NCBI GenBank assembly: GCA_009739215.1
Contig: VSJF01000008.1
Coordinates: forward strand, 186,001-250,000
Direction: 5' to 3'
DNA: 64,000 nt
Source of the DNA: Floccularia luteovirens
Taxonomy: Eukaryota > Basidiomycota > Agaricomycetes > Agaricales > Squamanitaceae
Shown: piece after piece, positions 42,337-55,334 of the stretch
Layout: every line of letters starts with the position of its first letter
Position numbering within the stretch: the first letter of the stretch is position 1
Notes under the pieces: generated by a model
What the model saw: only the letters and a program-made list of their open reading frames with translations
What the model was told of the DNA's origin: nothing
Databases searched by the model: none
Made by a program: the position numbers and the translations under genes

Positions 42337-43093
42337 CTTTGACGAATACTGTGTAATTTATTCCGTGTCTTGGATGTACAGGTTGTAAAGTTCTGTGATC
42401 ATAGGATCTCCTTTGTTTCTGACCGACGTTTTCTAAAAACTGACTTTTCGTCCGGAAATAGATCATGTGTCCGATCAACGTTACTCATAACTTGTAATAA
42501 TTGGGCCTTAAGGCCGTCCTTTCCGAATGGCAGAATCCGCTACTTTTTTTCTCTCCCCGTGTAGTGGTTTGAATTTGATAAAACGGCGTTATTATAAAAG
42601 AAGTATTTACACTAAAAATACAAGCTGAAGTACGAAATACAAATTGAAGTATAAAATACAAAGATGCCAGTATTGTATATACTGTGTTTGATAGACTTTT
42701 TCGTCGAGTTCTCAGCCGAGGTTTTATTAAATGTTACCGTCATTATCACAGCTCGGTACGTCAAATTCAGCGACGACACAGATGCTAACCAGAAAGAAAA
42801 CACACCGTAATATAACCGATATTTGGAGGGAAGAATCGAAAGACAAGGGCTCGTTACGACGCGCTGCTCCATTTAGGCGTATGCGTTTGCCTAAGTAACG
42901 CCTACTGATGCATAGATAATGCTTATAAACGTTCACAAATGCTTACATTTTTTTCACAGGGGTTCGATATCAAGGGAAGAAGTGAAAATTAGTGGCCTAT
43001 ATATAGAACCCACTACTTTTACGCAGCGGGAATAATTACATCAACCAATTGGTCTGTCCTTTCAACTTGACTTCAACTTTATCACACTAAATA
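42337..43093. other. Intergenic: promoter of GT61 copy 2
   Basis: A block at 42500-42540 is shared with the unit upstream of copy 1. No gene is visible. A TATATATA element lies about 90 bp before the start codon. Confidence 0.5.
42998..43005 (+). promoter_or_regulatory. TATA box of GT61 copy 2
   Basis: TATATATA about 90 bp upstream of the start codon of a copy that is now a pseudogene. Confidence 0.45.
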
Positions 43094-45071
43094 ATGCAGT
43101 TAAAGTTGCGTCAGTTGTTAAACATTCCCTTGCTTTTTCTGGGGCTGGCCTTCTTCAATGCGGCTCTATGGTTAAAGGGCAACGTCGACTGGGCCATGGT
43201 GCCTTTACCGGGATATAGTTCTTGGTCATCCAGCAGTCAACCCAAGTTGGATCGTTTTATGGCTACTACCACACATACATCGCTACCTCTTCGGGATCAA
43301 CACGCGCATGGGTTTACGATCATGGATAATCTTTACTTGCGGAACAAGACATTTTATGTTGTAACTAAAGATGTATCAGCATACCCGCCTAGAAGAAATA
43401 TAACACCTACACCTGTTAATATAGGAGCTGGAAAAGAAGCTGGAAAAGAAGGAGAACCAACTGACAAGGTGTGCGGTTCTTTCAGGTCGAGATTTTGTAG
43501 GGAAATGGAAACTGAAATCTAAATTAGGAGCTCCAATTTTTAGACCCAACGGATTCTATAAATGTTTTGGGAGACAGGCACTTGTTGTGAATGGCTTGAC
43601 AGTCATTGTTTATGATACACCACAATTCATGAAGGTAAGCTATTGGGACATTCATGCTTCGTCGTATTACTATTACTTACTATATGCTATGCAGCACTAC
43701 TATCACTGGTGGGGCGAGATAATGTTGGGTGCTTGGCGTGTGTATTCTGGGTTAGCTATGGTGACAGGCGTAGATGTGTCATCGCTCCCTTTTCCGTCAC
43801 GATTTATGCTTCCTGTACGTCATACTCTTCACAGAATGTATAGAATGCTGAGTTATAGCGATTTTCCAGCATATCAGTGATAGCAGCTGGAGGGACCGTG
43901 CCAACGTAAATGGTCCACTAATGCGGAGCGCCTTCCCGAACCTGGCTTTTGATAAAGCTGATTACTGGGACGACTTCCGAATACTTGACCGAACGGTTGT
44001 CTTTGAGCGGGTTATTGTCGTTACGAGAGAGACTGCACATAGAAGGTATTAATTTGTCTCTTATGTGCCACAACACTAACGCGGAATCGGAATACAGCCC
44101 TGGGTCCCCAAATGGGCTAAAATGATTGGTGGGACAATGAATATCACAGTACCCGATCATTTTTGGGAGCCAATTCGTCACGCAACTTTAAAGAATCTAT
44201 TTGGTTACATTCTCTAACTAGATTCAGATGGTATCGTTGTTGCCCCGCCCGGCTCATCAACCAATATCTCAATTGTTACCTATATTTCTCGCTAGGGCGG
44301 TGGGAGAAGATTGACGCCAGAGGGGCACGATAGCCTTGTACAGGCACTCGAGGATCTGGAACATGATGGTGTTTGTAAGGTGCATATTGTGCGAATGGAG
44401 CTTCTCAGTTTGAAGAGTCAGCTGGAACTAATATCAAGGAGCACTGTGAGTAAGAACTTGTTTGATGTTGTTACTGCAAATCTCAAAATTTGTTAGATAA
44501 TATTGTTGGGGTTCATGGAAACGGTCTGACTGTAGGTTATATCTGTTTTCAATAGCAGGTCATAAAACCTAGGTTTATATATGTATAGCACCAGATATGG
44601 ATGCCGCCCTCGCCGAGATCAACTGTGATCGAGATTTTATATCCTGGGTGTATGTAGTTTGACTTTGTTGCAAGTCAACATCTGATGTTCCTGATTTAGC
44701 TTATGTCTTTGACTACGAAATGCTCGCTAGAAACATGGGCCATAGGGTAGGTTTAACTTACTGTTCCTGTTTTGAGCAGTGAAACTGAATTTCCTTTCAT
44801 AGCATTACGCGGCTTGGAACGATACATTGCAAACGTACCCAAAAGATGTATATGCTGTAAGTCAGCAAGAGTATAATCAGTATTTTTCCTTATGTTAATT
44901 GGCATAGAAATACAACTTTGGCGATGCTAATAACTTTCACGGCAGTAAGTAAATTGTTATTAGTTGAAATTTTATCTGCTAACTCACAAATTCTCAGGCC
45001 AGATTCCTGTTCATGGACCATCCGTAGCTCAAGTAATTCGGCAGCGCCTTACAGAAAAAAACCCCAATTGA
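43094..45071 (+). pseudogene. GT61 family glycosyltransferase copy 2, with stops
   Basis: The exon plan equals copy 1, beginning MQLKLRQLLNIPLLFLGLA. The deleted block of copy 1 is present here (WWGEIMLGAWRVYSG). The copy is nevertheless dead: one base is missing at about 43575 (GGAGACAGGCAC), one at about 44102 (CCCTGGG where the others have CCCTTGG or CTCTTGG), and two substitutions create stops, TAA at 44215-44217 (where the others read PKLDS) and TAG at 44293-44295 (ISRQGG to a stop). The C-terminal exons (FDYEMLARNMGH, AAWNDTLQTYPKD) are well preserved. Substitution stops cannot be homopolymer errors, so this is a genuine pseudogene. Confidence 0.88.
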
Positions 45072-45288
45072 CCAACATAGATCGTGTACCTTGTCATTTG
45101 TATTATAATCACACACTTTTAGAGGATTTCACCCTGTTATATGCGGTAATTGTGGTTGACAAAGATTAACCAAGTACACTCCTACCGTCTAATATCTGCA
45201 GCAAGAAGCTAAATCTTGCGTATATGCATGACCATACTGTGAGTTGTATGTCCTCTTGAAACGCTGTCCATCGTATCTGCTTCAGCTT
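45072..45288. other. 3' flank of GT61 copy 2
   Basis: No feature is seen. Confidence 0.4.
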
Positions 45289-46029
45289 CTACATTTGCGA
45301 CATCCTCTGGTTCAAATCCAGATAGGCTTGGGGGCGCGTAATTATGTTGAACGACCCGAGAGTTTGTGACTTCAGTATCTGTTTCAGTTCCAGTAACAGC
45401 TCATCCTTGGATGTCGCCTGAGTCCTTAGCCTCTCCTTCAGCTCCTGAATGGAGTGATGAGACGTCCCCATGGCCTGAGGATCCCTTTACATTCTTTTGC
45501 TTCGTCCAGATCCTCAAGCCCTCTGTAGTCATCACTCCTTTCAACTTCGACCTCTTCTTCCAAATTTACATATGTCCGACACAGAGGACAAAAGAAGACT
45601 GGGTGATGTCTTTTCAGTAGGGGACGAACAACTTAAAATGGAATGCAAGCGAGCTGGGTACAATGAAAGGCACCTGCAGGAGTGTTACACTGAAAAGACC
45701 TGAAAAAGAATTATCCAAGTACAAACCTGATTCATTAAATATGAGAGTATTGGCGGAAATACAGGTGCAAGAATCTGGTATGTGATTTGCTTGGTGCCTT
45801 TGCACTATTGGTTGTGGTTTAGTGGGTAATAATATTGGGTAATGTACAAAAATGAGATATTGCGTACTTGAAAAGATTGCAGCAGCTCGAAACTCTCTAC
45901 CAAGCACAACTTTGATTTTGACTCTTTTATGGTTATCCTCCACACCTCCTTGATAGTCCGCTGGATGAGCGGTAGGAGATCCCCGTCTTTGATAGAGTAC
46001 GGGCGTGGCTCTTTATCTGCAGGATCCAA
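45289..46029 (-). CDS. Hypothetical protein, family unknown (doubtful)
   Basis: A possible minus-strand gene. The first frame starts MDPADKEPRPYSIKDGDLL and runs through PLIQRTIKEVWRITIKES to an intron donor after FELLQSFQ. A plausible acceptor leads to ILAPVFPPILSYLMNQ, and further frames extend to 45289 with a helical segment (ELKERLRTQATSKDELLLEL). I recognise no domain and could not confirm every junction. It sits between GT61 copies 2 and 3, where the other units carry MAPEG sequence. Confidence 0.3.
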
Positions 46030-47166
46030 CCTGGTATGATTTTAAAATGTTCCCGAACTTGACTTTGTATCTTTGATGAAAAAACTTGCCACCAGCCTCA
46101 ACCCAAATGTATGAGCATGAGAATACAACCGTGTTTCTAAAAGCTAGCTCTTTTCGCGGGATTTGGTTCAGTTATATATAAGCTACAAGCTATCGCCTTG
46201 AACGATTGGTTAGGCGCTCAGTCTGTAACACAGGTTCGGATCCCTTGCGGTTACGTTGAATATAAGGTTTCACTGAAAATCGAGGTGTGTCACAAGCCGA
46301 ATGCGATCTGCAGGGCCATTTTGCTGGATGCACCCCACCCGCGCAGTTTGTATGACCAATGGCAGTAAGAGTGTCCTAAACGTGATTAAAGCGCAATGTT
46401 TCTGTCACAGTAATGCACAAAGCAGGAATATCGTGTACATCACTCTTCCCCCTTGGCCTTTGGCCTACTCTTTCTCGTTTCGCTTCCTCCTCAGATGGAA
46501 TCTGATTCATGATGGACGGAGACATCCGAACTCATTTAATCTCCGGATACTTTCCATGTCTTCGACATACAGCAGTATATGCAGTGCGGATGATAGAGTT
46601 GTGTCACTCTACTACCCCATTATATAATCCACAAAGTGACTTGGACATGTCTTGAGTCGTTGGTACCGGTGCCTGTTTTCTGACCAACGCAAAAGACTCA
46701 CACCAGGACCCCGGGGACAAAACTAGGCCCAAACGGCTAGAATCTTCGGATAAAATCCAACACGCATGCCACCGGAAAGGAGGGGGGATGATCTGTTTCT
46801 GGATAAAAGCGAAGGTTGCTTCTAGCTGGAAACTGAAGTTCTGAGTACTGAGTACTGAAGGCCGACTTTGCAATATGTTGTAAACATTCAGTTTATAACG
46901 GCACTAGAATTTTTTTCCCGACAGTAAGTTATCAACAAGCTACACTCTCAAGTTTCCGATTCATTAACTCAATAGCTGGTCCCGGGGTCCTGTCTATCCG
47001 ATCAAATTTTGTTCACTTGTGTATCCGTCCCTTACAGACCCTTATACATTGCCCAAATCATGAACTACCGAGAAAGAGATGCTACAGAATCAAATTTCCA
47101 TTACTTTCTTTTCAAATTGACCAGTCGTGTGCTGAATTCGACTTTGTTCAGCTACCACACCAAATG
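46030..47166. other. Intergenic, includes a tRNA-like relic
   Basis: No gene is visible. At 46208-46243 there is a D-arm-like GGTTAGGCGCTCA, an anticodon-like CAGTCTGTAACAC and a B-box-like GGTTCGGATCC. The variable region is missing and no acceptor stem pairs, so it is at best a broken tRNA or a tRNA-derived element. Confidence 0.35.
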
Positions 47167-49140
47167 ATGCAGCTAAGACAACGCCAGTTGCTAAACATTC
47201 TCTTGCTTGTTGTGGGGCTGGGCCTATTGACAAGTGCGGTTTTCTACTTTGATGCGGCCTTATGGGTCAAAGACAAGGTCGACTGGATTCCGGTGCCATT
47301 ACCGGGCTTTAGTTCTGGGTTATCTAGTGGTCGAACCAATTTGAATCGATTGATGGTTACCACAACGGAAACGACACTACCCATGCGGGATCAACATGCC
47401 CATGGGTTTACGATAATGGATAATCTTTACTTGCGGAACAAGACGTTTTACGTTGTGACTTCAAATGTATCAGCGTACCCCCCTAGAAGGAATATAATAT
47501 CTCGACCGGTTGATATGGGACATGGAGCAGAGGGAGAACCAACCGATAAGGTGCGCTATGCCTTCAGGTTAGGAAATTTGAACGGAAAATGATGATTTGG
47601 GTTAGGAGCTTCAATTTTTAGATCTAACGAATTCTACAACTGTGCTTGGGAGATCAAGCACTCGTTGTGGATGGTTTGACGATCATTGTCTATGATACAA
47701 CGCAATTCTTGAAGGTAAGCTATCGAGACCTTCATGGTTTGTCGTATTGGTTACTATATGCTATGTAGCACTACTACCACTGGTGGGGTGAGATAATGTT
47801 GGGTGCTTGGCGGGTGTATTCTGGATTAGCGTTGATGACAGGCGTAGACGTATCATCACTCCCTTTTCCGTCACGACTTATGCTCCCAGTGAGTTACCTT
47901 GTTCACAGGATCCATAGAATGCTGAGTTATTTCAGCATATTGATGACAGCAGCTGGAGGGACCATGCCAACGTAAATGGACCGCTGATGCGAAATGCCTT
48001 TCCGAACCTGGCTCTTGATAGGTCTGATTACTGGGACGATTTTACGTCACTCAACAGAACGGTTGTTTTTGAGCGGGTTATTGTTGTTACGAGAGAGACC
48101 GCTCACAGAAGGTAATTCATTTATTCCTTATACCCCCACAACGCTAACGAATTAGGACACAGCTCTTGGATCCCCAAATGGTATAAAATGATTTCTGGGA
48201 CAATGAACATTACTGTACCAGAACATTTTTGGGAGCCGATTCGTCACGCCACCTTGTGGAACCTTTTCGGTTACATTCCAAAGCTGGACTCCGATGGTAT
48301 CGTTGTTGCTCCGCCCGAAGCATCGTCCAATATCCCAATCATTACCTATATTTCTCGCCAGGGTGGTAGGAGAAGATTAACACCGGAGGCCCATAATAGC
48401 CTTGTACAGGCACTCGAGGAATTGGAACGCGATGGTGTCTGTGAGGTGCAAATAGCGCAAATGGAGCTTCTCAGTTTGGAAAAACAGCTGGAATTAGTAT
48501 CGAGGAGCACTGTGAGTAAATCCATACATGATAGAATTGTTTTTACGAATCTAGAAATTTGTTAGATTCTTGTTGGCGTCCACGGAAACGGTCTCACTGT
48601 AGGTTTTCAATCTATGTGCTCAAACCAGGTCACAAAACCCAATTTATACAGCACCAGTTGTGGATGCAGCCCTCACCGAGATCAACTGTGATTGAGATTC
48701 TATATCCTAAGGGTAATTTGACTTGCCTCATTTTGAGGACAACATCTGATATATGTTTTAGCTTATGTCTTTGACTACGAAATGCTCGCTAGAAACATGG
48801 GTCACAGAGTAGGTTTTATCTACCTTTCGGGTTTTGAGTAATGAAACTTATGTATTTCGGCCGCATAGCATTATGCGGCTTGGAACGACACGCTTATAAC
48901 GTACCCAAAAGATGTATATCCTGTAAGTCTTGAAATGGTGTTATTTACTTTTATTAATTTGGCATAGGAACTTCACTATGGGGAACATGACGACTTTCAC
49001 GGCAGTAAGCAAATTACTTTGTTGCTATCTTGGCAGAAACACAGCGTGCTCATTTTTGAATCACAGCACAGATTCCTGTCCATGGACCAGCCGTAGCTCA
49101 GATGATTCGGCAGCGTCTTATAGAGAAAGACCCCAATTAA
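47167..49140 (+). CDS. GT61 family glycosyltransferase copy 3 (one-base frame problem)
   Basis: This is the most complete GT61 copy. It starts MQLRQRQLLNILLLVVGLG with one membrane anchor, then DQHAHGFTIMDNLYLRNKTF, SAYPPRRN, HYYHWWGEIMLGAWRVYSG, ANVNGPLMRNAFPN, FERVIVVTRETAHR, SWIPKWYKMISGTMNITVP, HFWEPIRHATLWNLFGYIP, TYISRQGGRRRLT, VSRSTILVGVHGNGLT, HQLWMQPSPRSTVIEILYP and FDYEMLARNMGH, ending in IRQRLIEKDPN. The intron positions equal those of copies 1 and 2. The only lesion I can find is one extra T at about 47645 (GTGCTTGGGAG, where copy 1 has GTGCTGGGAG), which breaks the exon carrying VLGDQALVVDG. It may therefore be functional if that base is an error. The acceptor and donor sugars are unknown; fungal members add sugars to secreted glycans. 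Confidence 0.87.
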
Positions 49141-49626
49141 CTAATTTAGATTTTATTTGTACCCTTGGCATAATCGCGGCATGTTTAATGGTTGACATTG
49201 TAGCCCTGGTAAATGAGGATTTCGTTAAGTTGCTTTGTAAGGTGTTGAACGTTTGAACCCCCGAGGGGTGGTGCAAGAATAGAACAAGTTGTGATAATGT
49301 TCTGGTGTGGACTCAAGGAATGGACACGTACGTGTCAAAAGCCAAGAGGAGATGGCGTGTTTCATAGCATGTACTCAAGTAGCGGAATGATGTATCAATT
49401 GGCAAGAGCCTTGGCCTGTCTGACAGATAATGATGCAGTGCGGTGTGTCAGGGGTACCATCCGGCCTAATCAGAAGCGCGGGGCAGAAACGTTACCAATT
49501 GTCGTCCTCGCTTTCAGCTGTCCACCCCATTCCCAATCTTATACGCCCGTAGTTCTCAGTTGCCGTGCTGGTTCTCGGTCTAACAACGTTCATATTCGGC
49601 TTTCTCTTCACGTCTTCTTCTTTTTC
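49141..49626. other. Intergenic: promoter of the flippase gene
   Basis: No gene is visible. A C/T-rich tract at 49590-49625 runs up to the start codon, as often seen in basidiomycete promoters. Confidence 0.5.
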
Positions 49627-52600
49627 ATGTCTTTCCTGAAGCGACACCACCATCCTCCTCACAACAATGATACTGACGAAGAACATGATGACTCCATTGA
49701 CCCAGACCTCCGCTTGCGTACAGTTCGTACTGCTGCTTCTGCCATCGCCGAATCTATTAGGTCTGAGCAACGCGCCGAGAGACGGAAAACTTTGCGTGCT
49801 AGAGGCTCTAGGTTCTTTCGCACTAGACACTCTGAGAAGAAACCTCAATCTCAGCCAGTCGACACTACACCCGCAAAGATAGTGCCAGGGACGAGGAGGA
49901 ATGTCTATGTCAACTATCCGTTGTCTGCTATGGAGGTAGACCATACTGGCGAGCCCATTACGCGATACGTGCGGAATAAAGTCCGAACTACAAGTCAGTT
50001 TTTTTCCATGTCTTTGTATTGTGAGCAACTAGTAACCTAGTGCAGAGTACACTATCATCACTTTCATTCCTAAGAATCTGTATGAACAATTCCGACGGTC
50101 CGTGCTTCTTTGGTTACACCCAAACCTGATTTGTTACTTATTTATGTCCATAATTAGTGTCGCTAATTTATTCTTTCTCTCTCTTGTGATTCTACAACGT
50201 AGGTTGTCGTATTTCGTCTCTATACTACATTTTGAAAAAAAAAATCTAGTCTTTCCTATTTTCGGTGCCGCTTCGGGTTCAATCGCCGTGTTACCATTGG
50301 CATTCATTTTGGCTGTTACTGCGATCAAAGATGGTGTCGAAGACTATCGCCGTGGTACCTTGGATGAAGAAGTCAACACGTCAGCAGCAACAAAATTAGG
50401 AGGCGGGTGGCAGAATGTCAATCAACCCCGCGATCCACGTACTTGGTTCGAGAAGTTGCTTGGTATCAACACACCTGGAAAAGTTACGAAGGGTTTGAGA
50501 AAGCTTCGAGAACGGGAAGCTGGTGAGGCAGGGAAGATTCTGCGAGTGACTCCTGGAGATGAAGCTAGTGTTCTCACCAACAGCCTCAGTATAAGTAGCG
50601 TTGATCTGCCAAGAAGGGGTGCAGGTGGTCGTCGACTAGATGACATTCAGAGTATTGATTCTCACAGCTATCCTCCAACATCAATAGCAGCCATGTCAAG
50701 CACTTCCCTACCGGAATCTCCGGCAGTAGGTCCCCCGAAAATTCCTGACTACGCCCAATTCGGGTCTCTGACTTACCAACAATCTATGCACTCACAATCT
50801 ACCGTTGGAGTAGTTGACTGGAAGAAGCACTCAGGAGGCTCGGCGCATTGGGAAAGGACTCTTTGGAAGAAATTAGAAGTTGGCGATCTGGTTTTGTTAC
50901 GGGATAACGATCAAGTGCCTGCTGATATTGTTGTGCTATCAACTTCTGATCCTGATGGGATGTGCTATCTTGAGACAAAGAATTTGGACGGCGAGACGAA
51001 TTTGAAACCGCGCAAGTCAGTCAAGGCGACTTCGTTGATTAGTTCGGAAGAAGACATCGAACGGTCTTCATTCTACCTCGATTCTGAACCACCACATCAA
51101 AATCTGTACCTGTACCATGGAGTCCTACGATATAATGATCCTACAACTAGGGAAATCAAGCAAGAACCTGTTACCATAAACGAGCTTTTGCTCCGAGGCT
51201 GTGCGCTCCGGAACACTGCATGGGTCATTGGATTGGTCGTTTTTACGGGTGCTGATACTAAGATTATGCTGAATGGTGGAGACACGCCTTCGAAGCGAAG
51301 CAAGATCGAGAAAGAAACCAACTTTAACGTCATTGTCAATTTTGGGTTGTTGTCGATCATGTGTTTGGTGTCGGCAATTATTAATGGGTTAGAGGATGCG
51401 AAGACTGGGAAGAGTGCACAATTCTTTGAGGAGGGCTCGGATCCGACAACGTCCCACGTTATCAACGCGCTTGTCACTTTTGTGTATGCATCTCTTCTTG
51501 TCATTATTGATTGATTTATTCATCTGGGATTGGCTTTCCCTGTTTTATAGGTCGTGTCTGATTGCCTTTCAAAACATCGTTCCTATCTCTCTCTATATCT
51601 CCATCGAAATCGTCAAGACTATCCAAGCATATTTCATTTCGCAAGATGTCGAGATGTACTATCAACCATACGATACCCCCTGCGTACCCAAAACATGGAA
51701 TATTTCGGATGACCTGGGACAGATCGAATATGTCTTTTCAGATAAAACGGGAACCCTTACGCAAAATATCATGGAATTTCAGAAATGCTCGGTTCATGGT
51801 GTTGCTTATGGTGAAGGTGTTACGGAAGCTCAACGTGGAGCGGCGACGAGAGAAGGGAAGGGGGATACTTTCAATCCAGAGGAGCTCAACGAGAAACTCT
51901 CTTCGCTTAAACGACAAATGCTCAGTACTATGGACCGTGCCTTCAAAAATCGATACCTACAACGAGATAGACTCACTCTTGTTTCTCCAAAGATTGCAGA
52001 AGATCTCGTGGACCGCTCTTCTCAACAACGATCTCATCTAATTGCATTTTTCCGCGCTCTGGCACTATGTCACAGTGTTTTGGCCGATAAACCGGACCCA
52101 GAAAAGAAACCATATACCCTCAACTACAAAGCTGAATCTCCTGACGAAGCAGCTCTGGTCGGCGCTGCTCGTGATGTCGGGTTTCCATTTATTGGGAGGT
52201 CGAAGGAGGCTATCGATATTGAAGTTATGGGTCAGACCGAACGTTACACTCTACTGAAGACCCTCGAATTCAACAGTACCAGGAAGAGGATGAGTGTTGT
52301 CTTTAGGTGTCCAGACGGTCGATTGGTGCTGTACACCAAAGGAGCTGATAGCGTCATCTATGCTCGATTAGCTGCAGACCACGATCCGGTGTTGAAAGAG
52401 CAGACGAACAAGGATATGGAGATGTTTGCGAATAGTGGGTTGAGGACGTTGTGTATCGCTTATCGGTGGTTAGAGGAAGATGAATATCTGAATTGGTCGA
52501 GGACGTATGATACGGCGACTAATGCGATCGAGAATAGGGATGAGGAGATTGACAAGGCAAATGAGATGATTGAACATTCTTTACGTATACTTGGGGCTAC

Positions 52601-55334
52601 TGCATTGGAGGACAAGTTGCAGGAAGGTGTACCAGAAGCTATTGAGATGTTGCATCGAGCAGGTATCAAGTTATGGATATTGACTGGTACGTATACTTTT
52701 AATTCATATATTTTATTTTATTTACAAAAACAAAATAGGTGACAAGCTACAAACAGCAATTGAAATTGGGTTCAGCTGTAACCTCCTCAAGAATGATATG
52801 GACATTATGATTCTATCAGCTGACAACCTCGAAAAAACACGATCACAGATTGAAGCTGGTTTAAATAAGATCGCATCCGTGATTGGGCCACCGAAGTGGG
52901 ATCGGGAGGAAAGAGGATTTGTACCTGGGGAGAAGGCAGCGTTTGCGGTTGTGATTGATGGGGATACGTTGAGATATGCGTTGACGCCAGAACTGAAGCC
53001 GTTGTTTTTGAATCTGGGGACGCAGTGTGAGACGGTTGTTTGTTGTAGGGTTTCGCCTGCTCAGAAGGCTTTGACTGTGAACCTTGTACGTGGTTCTCTT
53101 TTTCTAATGCTCGTTTCGTTTCTCATTCATTACTACTATAGGTCAAAGAAGGTAGAAATGCCATGACACTATCAATCGGAGACGGCGCCAATGATGTAGC
53201 TATGATCCAAGAAGCTAACATTGGGTGTGGTTTATATGGTCTTGAAGGATCTCAAGCTGCCATGTCCGCTGATTATGCTTTTGGTCAATTCCGGTTTTTG
53301 ACTAAATTATTACTTGTGCATGGACGTTGGTCGTATCAACGTGTGGCGGATATGCATAGTAATTTCTTTTACAAGGTTAGTTTCTACTTTTCCTTTCTTT
53401 ACTTTAAGAAGGGGATTGAATTTTTTTTTTTTGGTAGAACGTTATTTGGACATTTGCTATGTTTTGGTACTTGCCTTTTAATAGGTCAGTTCAGCCATCT
53501 TATTCGGAGGTGCATTCTCTTGAGTACTAATCAATCTCGTTGCGAAATAGTTTTGACGCAACCTATTTGTATCAGTACACATTCATCTTGCTGTACAATC
53601 TTGTATTTACTTCTCTCCCAGTTATCATTCTTGGTGGTACGTCCCTCATTCTCCCTCCCCCTCCCTAATCTCAACCTGGTCGCTCTTTTGTTGCAGCTTT
53701 CGACCAGGACATCAACGCCAAAGCAGCCATCGCATTCCCTCAGCTCTATATCCGCGGTATCCGCGGTCTAGAATATACTCGTAAAAAGTTCTGGATGTAC
53801 ATGACAGATGGATTATATCAATCTGGTGTCGTTTTCTTCTTTCCTTACCTCGTTTGGACTCTTGGATTATCTGTTTCGTGGAATGGGAAGGGTATTGATT
53901 CGTTGGCGGATTTTGGAACTACTGTCGCTGTAACGGCGATTGTGGCTGCTAATACTTATGTTGGGTTGAACACTCATTAGTGAGTTTTGTTTCGCTTCAG
54001 ATGGAAAGCTTGCTAATGTGATTTTTTTTTTGGTGTAGTTGGACAATAATGACCTGGATAGTTGTCGTGGGGTCAAGTCTTGTGATGATGCTTTGGATCG
54101 TTGTGTTTTCGTTTTTCTTCAGCAATGATTTCATCAATGAATTTGTTATTCTTTTCGGGACGATGACGTTCTGGGCGACGGTGTTTTTGTCTGCCGCTGT
54201 TGCTCTTGGTTAGTATATGATTGATAATGTCTGAAATATTATACTGACCAACTTGCTCCAGCTCCTAGGTTTATTGTCAAGTTCGTATCGACGGTTTACT
54301 ACCCTCTGGATAAAGACATCGTTCGCGAGATGTGGGTTCAAGGAGATTTGAAAGACAGACTCGGGTTACAACATCGAAAGAAGAGACATAATAAGAATGT
54401 GGACCACCTGAAGATAACGCCTCGAGATACGGAAGCCGCACCGATGTTCCATGAAGATCATAGTCGATCGTTTTCTGAGATTTCTATCCATCAAACACAG
54501 AATTCTTATGAACCCGCTATGACGTCTAGTCCTGGGATGACGGGCACAAGACAAACATATATTGATACGCCACCTGGGGATCATAGAAGGTTGGATCTAC
54601 CGAATTCGGACATTTCTAGAGTGGGATCTGCTATCGGGTCTGGGTCAGAACCAGGGAGTCCATATCAAGAAGTACTGTTGCAAGCACCTTCGCACGGCGA
54701 TGGTCGACGTACATCACCAGTCTCACCACAACCTTCGTACTATTCAGCTTCCGAAATCCCACCGCCGTCACCACTGCCTGAACCTGTTTATAGACTTCCT
54801 AATGGAGAGATTACGAGCACGCCGCCTAGTAGGAGGACGAGTGTTGCTTCAAGGTATACACAGAGGGGGAGTAATATTGGGAATATTGTTGCACCGATGC
54901 CTGTTGCACCGTTACCACCTACGCCAGGGTCGAATGAGGCTTTGCAACCTCCATCTACCATGATGGTGCAGCAGCAGGATTCTCGAGGGCAAGAGTATGG
55001 GTACGAGATGAGAGTGAGAAGTCCGGCATCTCTTATGGTTCCATCGTCTTCCCCAACGCCTTCTGGTGGCCATCATGTACATTCACCTAGTGACGCTTCA
55101 TTCAGGACTGCTGCGACTGGAGAATTCTATACTGCGGAAGATGATCCTCTTCAGAATCAAAGACGTCGCATGAGTGGAACTCCTGTACAGGGACAACAAC
55201 ATCAGCAAGTTGTTATTAGTTATCACCACCAAGGTGGTGATGGAAGGAGGGATGAGGATGAGGGTGGGCAAGCTGGACAGTGGCATGATCGACGTCCTAG
55301 TGATTCTTCATGGCAAGGAGGGATGGCACTATAA
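49627..55334 (+). CDS. P4-type ATPase, phospholipid flippase (Dnf1/Dnf2-like)
   Basis: This enzyme moves phospholipids from the outer to the cytosolic leaflet of plasma or Golgi membranes and usually pairs with a Cdc50/Lem3 subunit. The product is about 1,500 residues. A charged N-terminus leads to [36 protein letters not shown] (helix 1), [36 protein letters not shown] (the actuator DGET loop), [19 protein letters not shown] (phosphorylated Asp), [51 protein letters not shown] and six C-terminal helices. A Pro/Ser/His-rich tail ends at TAA after GMAL. All introns, including ones splitting codons, join in frame: this gene is completely clean. A long insert between helix 2 and the DGET loop (Ser/Pro-rich) and the long tail are probably regulatory. 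Lipid specificity cannot be read here. Confidence 0.96.

Noticed and set aside
46208..46243. Functional tRNA-Thr gene
   Set aside because: The variable region and a paired acceptor stem are missing, so I keep it only as a possible relic.
36180..49140. Transposon with terminal repeats as carrier of the GT61/MAPEG units
   Set aside because: I found no transposase or reverse transcriptase and no terminal repeats at the unit edges. Ordinary segmental duplication is enough.
49492..50028. 178-codon minus-strand frame opposite the flippase N-terminus
   Set aside because: It is the complement of a well-supported coding exon.
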